Source: Pontibacter liquoris (GTDB lineage: Bacteria; Bacteroidota; Bacteroidia; Cytophagales; Hymenobacteraceae). Taken from it: DNA of 64,000 bases. Under the pieces are notes generated by a model. It worked only from the letters and a program-made list of their open reading frames with translations. It was not told where the DNA came from and ran no database searches. Of this stretch, positions 62,416 through 64,000 are shown piece by piece; position 1 is the first letter of the stretch; the number at the start of each line of letters is the position of its first letter. The stretch spans positions 1,054,001-1,118,000 of the forward strand of contig NZ_JALEBG010000001.1 in NCBI RefSeq assembly GCF_022758235.1, given 5' to 3'. Both the position numbers and the translations under genes were made by a program.

Positions 62416-64000
62416 TCACTTCCGGATAACCAGGTGCGCCTGTGCCGGGTCATCCAGCAGCCGTTCAATTTCCGAGTGGATGATGTCCTGCACATCCTGC
62501 TTTACCTGTAGGTAGTTCCGCTTTACGGTTGTCTTATCCAGTTTCCGGAGCACGGGGACGTCTTTGTACCGGTCCTGTTCTTTTTTCAGCGCCTGGTGGT
62601 CGTTGAGGATCTCGCAGTGGAAGGCCTTCAGCGCCACCTGGCAGGCCGGGTCGTCGGCGACCATGCCCACGAACGTCCCGGCACTCAGGGATGCGATTTT
62701 GGAAGGAGGGACGGCGGCGTCCAGTTGCCGGGAGCGGCTGACAGAGGTGTCCCCGCTGTTGACCGAGTAGCTGGTCCGCTCCTGCAGGATCTTGCCAAAC
62801 CGCTCGGAGAGCTGCCTGGCTGTGTCTCCCGACACCTGGCCGCTGATGATATTGCCCACAATGTTCATGATCACATCGGCCTGTTCCCGGCCGTAGTCCT
62901 TCCGCAGCTGGCTCAGGTCCTGCAGGCCCAGGCAGGTGGCCACCTTGTTGCTACGGGCCGTCGCAATCAGGCTGTCCATGTTGTTGAGGTAGAGGGTGGG
63001 GAACTCATCAAAGACGAGGCTGCTTTTCTGCTTTCCTTTCTGGTTGACCAGTTTGACCAGCCGGGTGACGTAAAGGGAGAGCACGGCCCCGTAAATCTGG
63101 ATCTTCTGCGGGTTGTTGCCCATGCAGACGATTTTGGGATCCGCCGGGTTGTTGATGTCCAGCGTAAAGTCGCTGCCCGACAGCACATAGTAGAGTTGCG
63201 GGGAGGAGAGGCGGGCCATGGCCACTTTGGCTGCGGCGATCTGTCCTTCCAGTTGCTCCATCACGTCATGGAGGTAGGCGTTGACAAAGGGGTTGATGAG
63301 CACCTCTATTTCCTTTTCTGTGCGCAGAACGGTGAACAGGCTGTCGTAGTCTGCCTGCATGAGCTCGATGACATGGGGCAGGGTGCAGAACTCCCCATTC
63401 CTGTACCTGCGCAGGTACCAGATGACAGCGGTCAGAAAGTTGATCGGGGACTCCACAAAAAAGTCTCCCTGCCGCCTGATCCACTCCCGGTTCAGGCCCA
63501 GCAGGATGGTGCGGGCCGATTCGGCGGCATCGGTCACATCGGACATGGCCGAGGGCTCGAGGGGATTGCAGCGGTGGCTGCGGGCAAGGTCATCGAAGTT
63601 GACGACAAAGAAGCGGGGCGGCACCGGGTAGCTATCCTTTTCCTGCAGCCAGGTATTGTAGGCGATGCGGGAGAGGTCATCGAACTTGAAATCGTATACA
63701 AACATGGTAAAGCCTTTGCGGATGTGCTGCGTGATCACATGCCGGATCACAAAATAGCTTTTGCCGGCACCGGGGGTGCCCAGGACCAGCAGGGCCCGGA
63801 AGGGGTTGATGATGTTGATCCAGCTTTTGCGTAACCGGCCTTTGAGGTGATACCGGGCGGGCAGGTTGATGGAATAGGCATTTTCCAGCCGCCGCTCCTC
63901 CTGGGGAAAGGTTTCGTTCTCGCGGTTAAAGATGTCGGTGTTATGCAGGTTGAGCCGGATCACACGGGAGAGCAAGGTGCCGCCGGACAAAAGGAGCAGG
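62416..64000 (-). CDS. TraG/VirD4-family type IV coupling protein, partial (5' end beyond the window)
   Basis: ATP-dependent DNA pump subunit of conjugation, resembling the mobilisation (MobC/TraG-like) proteins of Bacteroidota conjugative elements. At least 527 residues are visible; the frame is open to the window edge and begins with a hydrophobic LLLLSGGTLL, likely the end of a membrane helix. The Walker A motif is VLGTPGAGKSYFV, the Walker B region SSLVFDEFPTLY, followed by ATCLGLQDLSQLRKDYG. The composition is much more GC-rich than the flanking genes at 56-62 kb, and the stop codon lies only 15 bp from the tRNA-like attachment sequence. It marks the inner end of an integrated conjugative element. 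Confidence 0.88.
   Translation of the reverse strand, partial: LLLLSGGTLLSRVIRLNLHNTDIFNRENETFPQEERRLENAYSINLPARYHLKGRLRKSWINIINPFRALLVLGTPGAGKSYFVIRHVITQHIRKGFTMFVYDFKFDDLSRIAYNTWLQEKDSYPVPPRFFVVNFDDLARSHRCNPLEPSAMSDVTDAAESARTILLGLNREWIRRQGDFFVESPINFLTAVIWYLRRYRNGEFCTLPHVIELMQADYDSLFTVLRTEKEIEVLINPFVNAYLHDVMEQLEGQIAAAKVAMARLSSPQLYYVLSGSDFTLDINNPADPKIVCMGNNPQKIQIYGAVLSLYVTRLVKLVNQKGKQKSSLVFDEFPTLYLNNMDSLIATARSNKVATCLGLQDLSQLRKDYGREQADVIMNIVGNIISGQVSGDTARQLSERFGKILQERTSYSVNSGDTSVSRSRQLDAAVPPSKIASLSAGTFVGMVADDPACQVALKAFHCEILNDHQALKKEQDRYKDVPVLRKLDKTTVKRNYLQVKQDVQDIIHSEIERLLDDPAQAHLVIRK

Noticed and set aside
62596..63834. 412-codon open frame on the plus strand
   Set aside because: It lies entirely antisense to the TraG-like coupling protein. 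Long antisense frames are expected when third codon positions are GC-rich, and it has no motif of its own.

Overview
The window looks like chromosome of a Bacteroidota member, probably order Cytophagales and close to Hymenobacteraceae/Pontibacter. This is inferred from content, not from a search. The supporting signs are three secreted proteins with type IX secretion (T9SS) C-terminal sorting domains, a TonB-receptor-like outer-membrane barrel with a carboxypeptidase-regulatory N-terminus, a LytS/LytTR pair, many AraC and Crp-type regulators, mostly weak Shine-Dalgarno sequences, and several exact matches to the Bacteroidota -7 promoter box TAnnTTTG. I see no rRNA, no complete tRNA and no CRISPR array.

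Region by region. 0.2-9 kb holds a LytTR response regulator and LytS-like kinase (separated by a MITE-like inverted repeat), a divergent outer-membrane barrel protein, a four-PAS histidine kinase and a T9SS cargo protein. 9.8-17.5 kb holds a second T9SS protein, a MocR-type regulator divergent from a strikingly GC-rich quinone oxidoreductase with a textbook Shine-Dalgarno (probably foreign), DoxX, OsmC, an AraC regulator and an unusual two-part protein. 17.5-35 kb is a gene-sparse stretch rich in thiol and redox functions: egtD, a flavoprotein disulfide reductase and egtB (ergothioneine synthesis), a Gre-like factor, an MsrB-MsrA fusion, TrxB, an exported peroxiredoxin-like protein, DsbD, an exported thioredoxin, an AhpD-like protein and an HD hydrolase, with two Crp/Fnr-type regulators and three near-identical Crp-like palindromes. 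35.6-38.6 kb is a GbsR/MarR regulator plus a three-gene operon (DCC thiol oxidoreductase-membrane fusion, DUF2071, NAD-binding epimerase-like), each unit preceded by the same 20-bp operator.

39.8-62 kb is AT-richer and more eroded. It holds a 1341-residue Kelch/Ig/cadherin T9SS protein, a DUF1801 pseudogene, an NDH-2 remnant, a PAS histidine kinase, cyanophycinase, STAS-like small proteins, a serine recombinase, a lipoprotein, an AraC remnant, an ECF sigma/cupin anti-sigma pair, an exported esterase, a membrane orphan, a TrxB-like flavoprotein, a ChrA chromate transporter, SDR and AraC genes, and an amine-oxidase-type flavoprotein.

At 62.35 kb a tRNA 3'-end-like sequence sits between a strong terminator and a GC-rich TraG/VirD4-type coupling protein gene that runs off the right edge. 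I read this as the left boundary of an integrative conjugative element.

The best candidates for undescribed biology are (1) the egtD-flavoprotein-egtB operon with its complex promoter, inside a larger sulfur-redox repair block and near three Crp-like sites, and (2) the GbsR-operator-controlled DCC/DUF2071/epimerase operon. All functional names rest on reading motifs by eye, and no database search was run.
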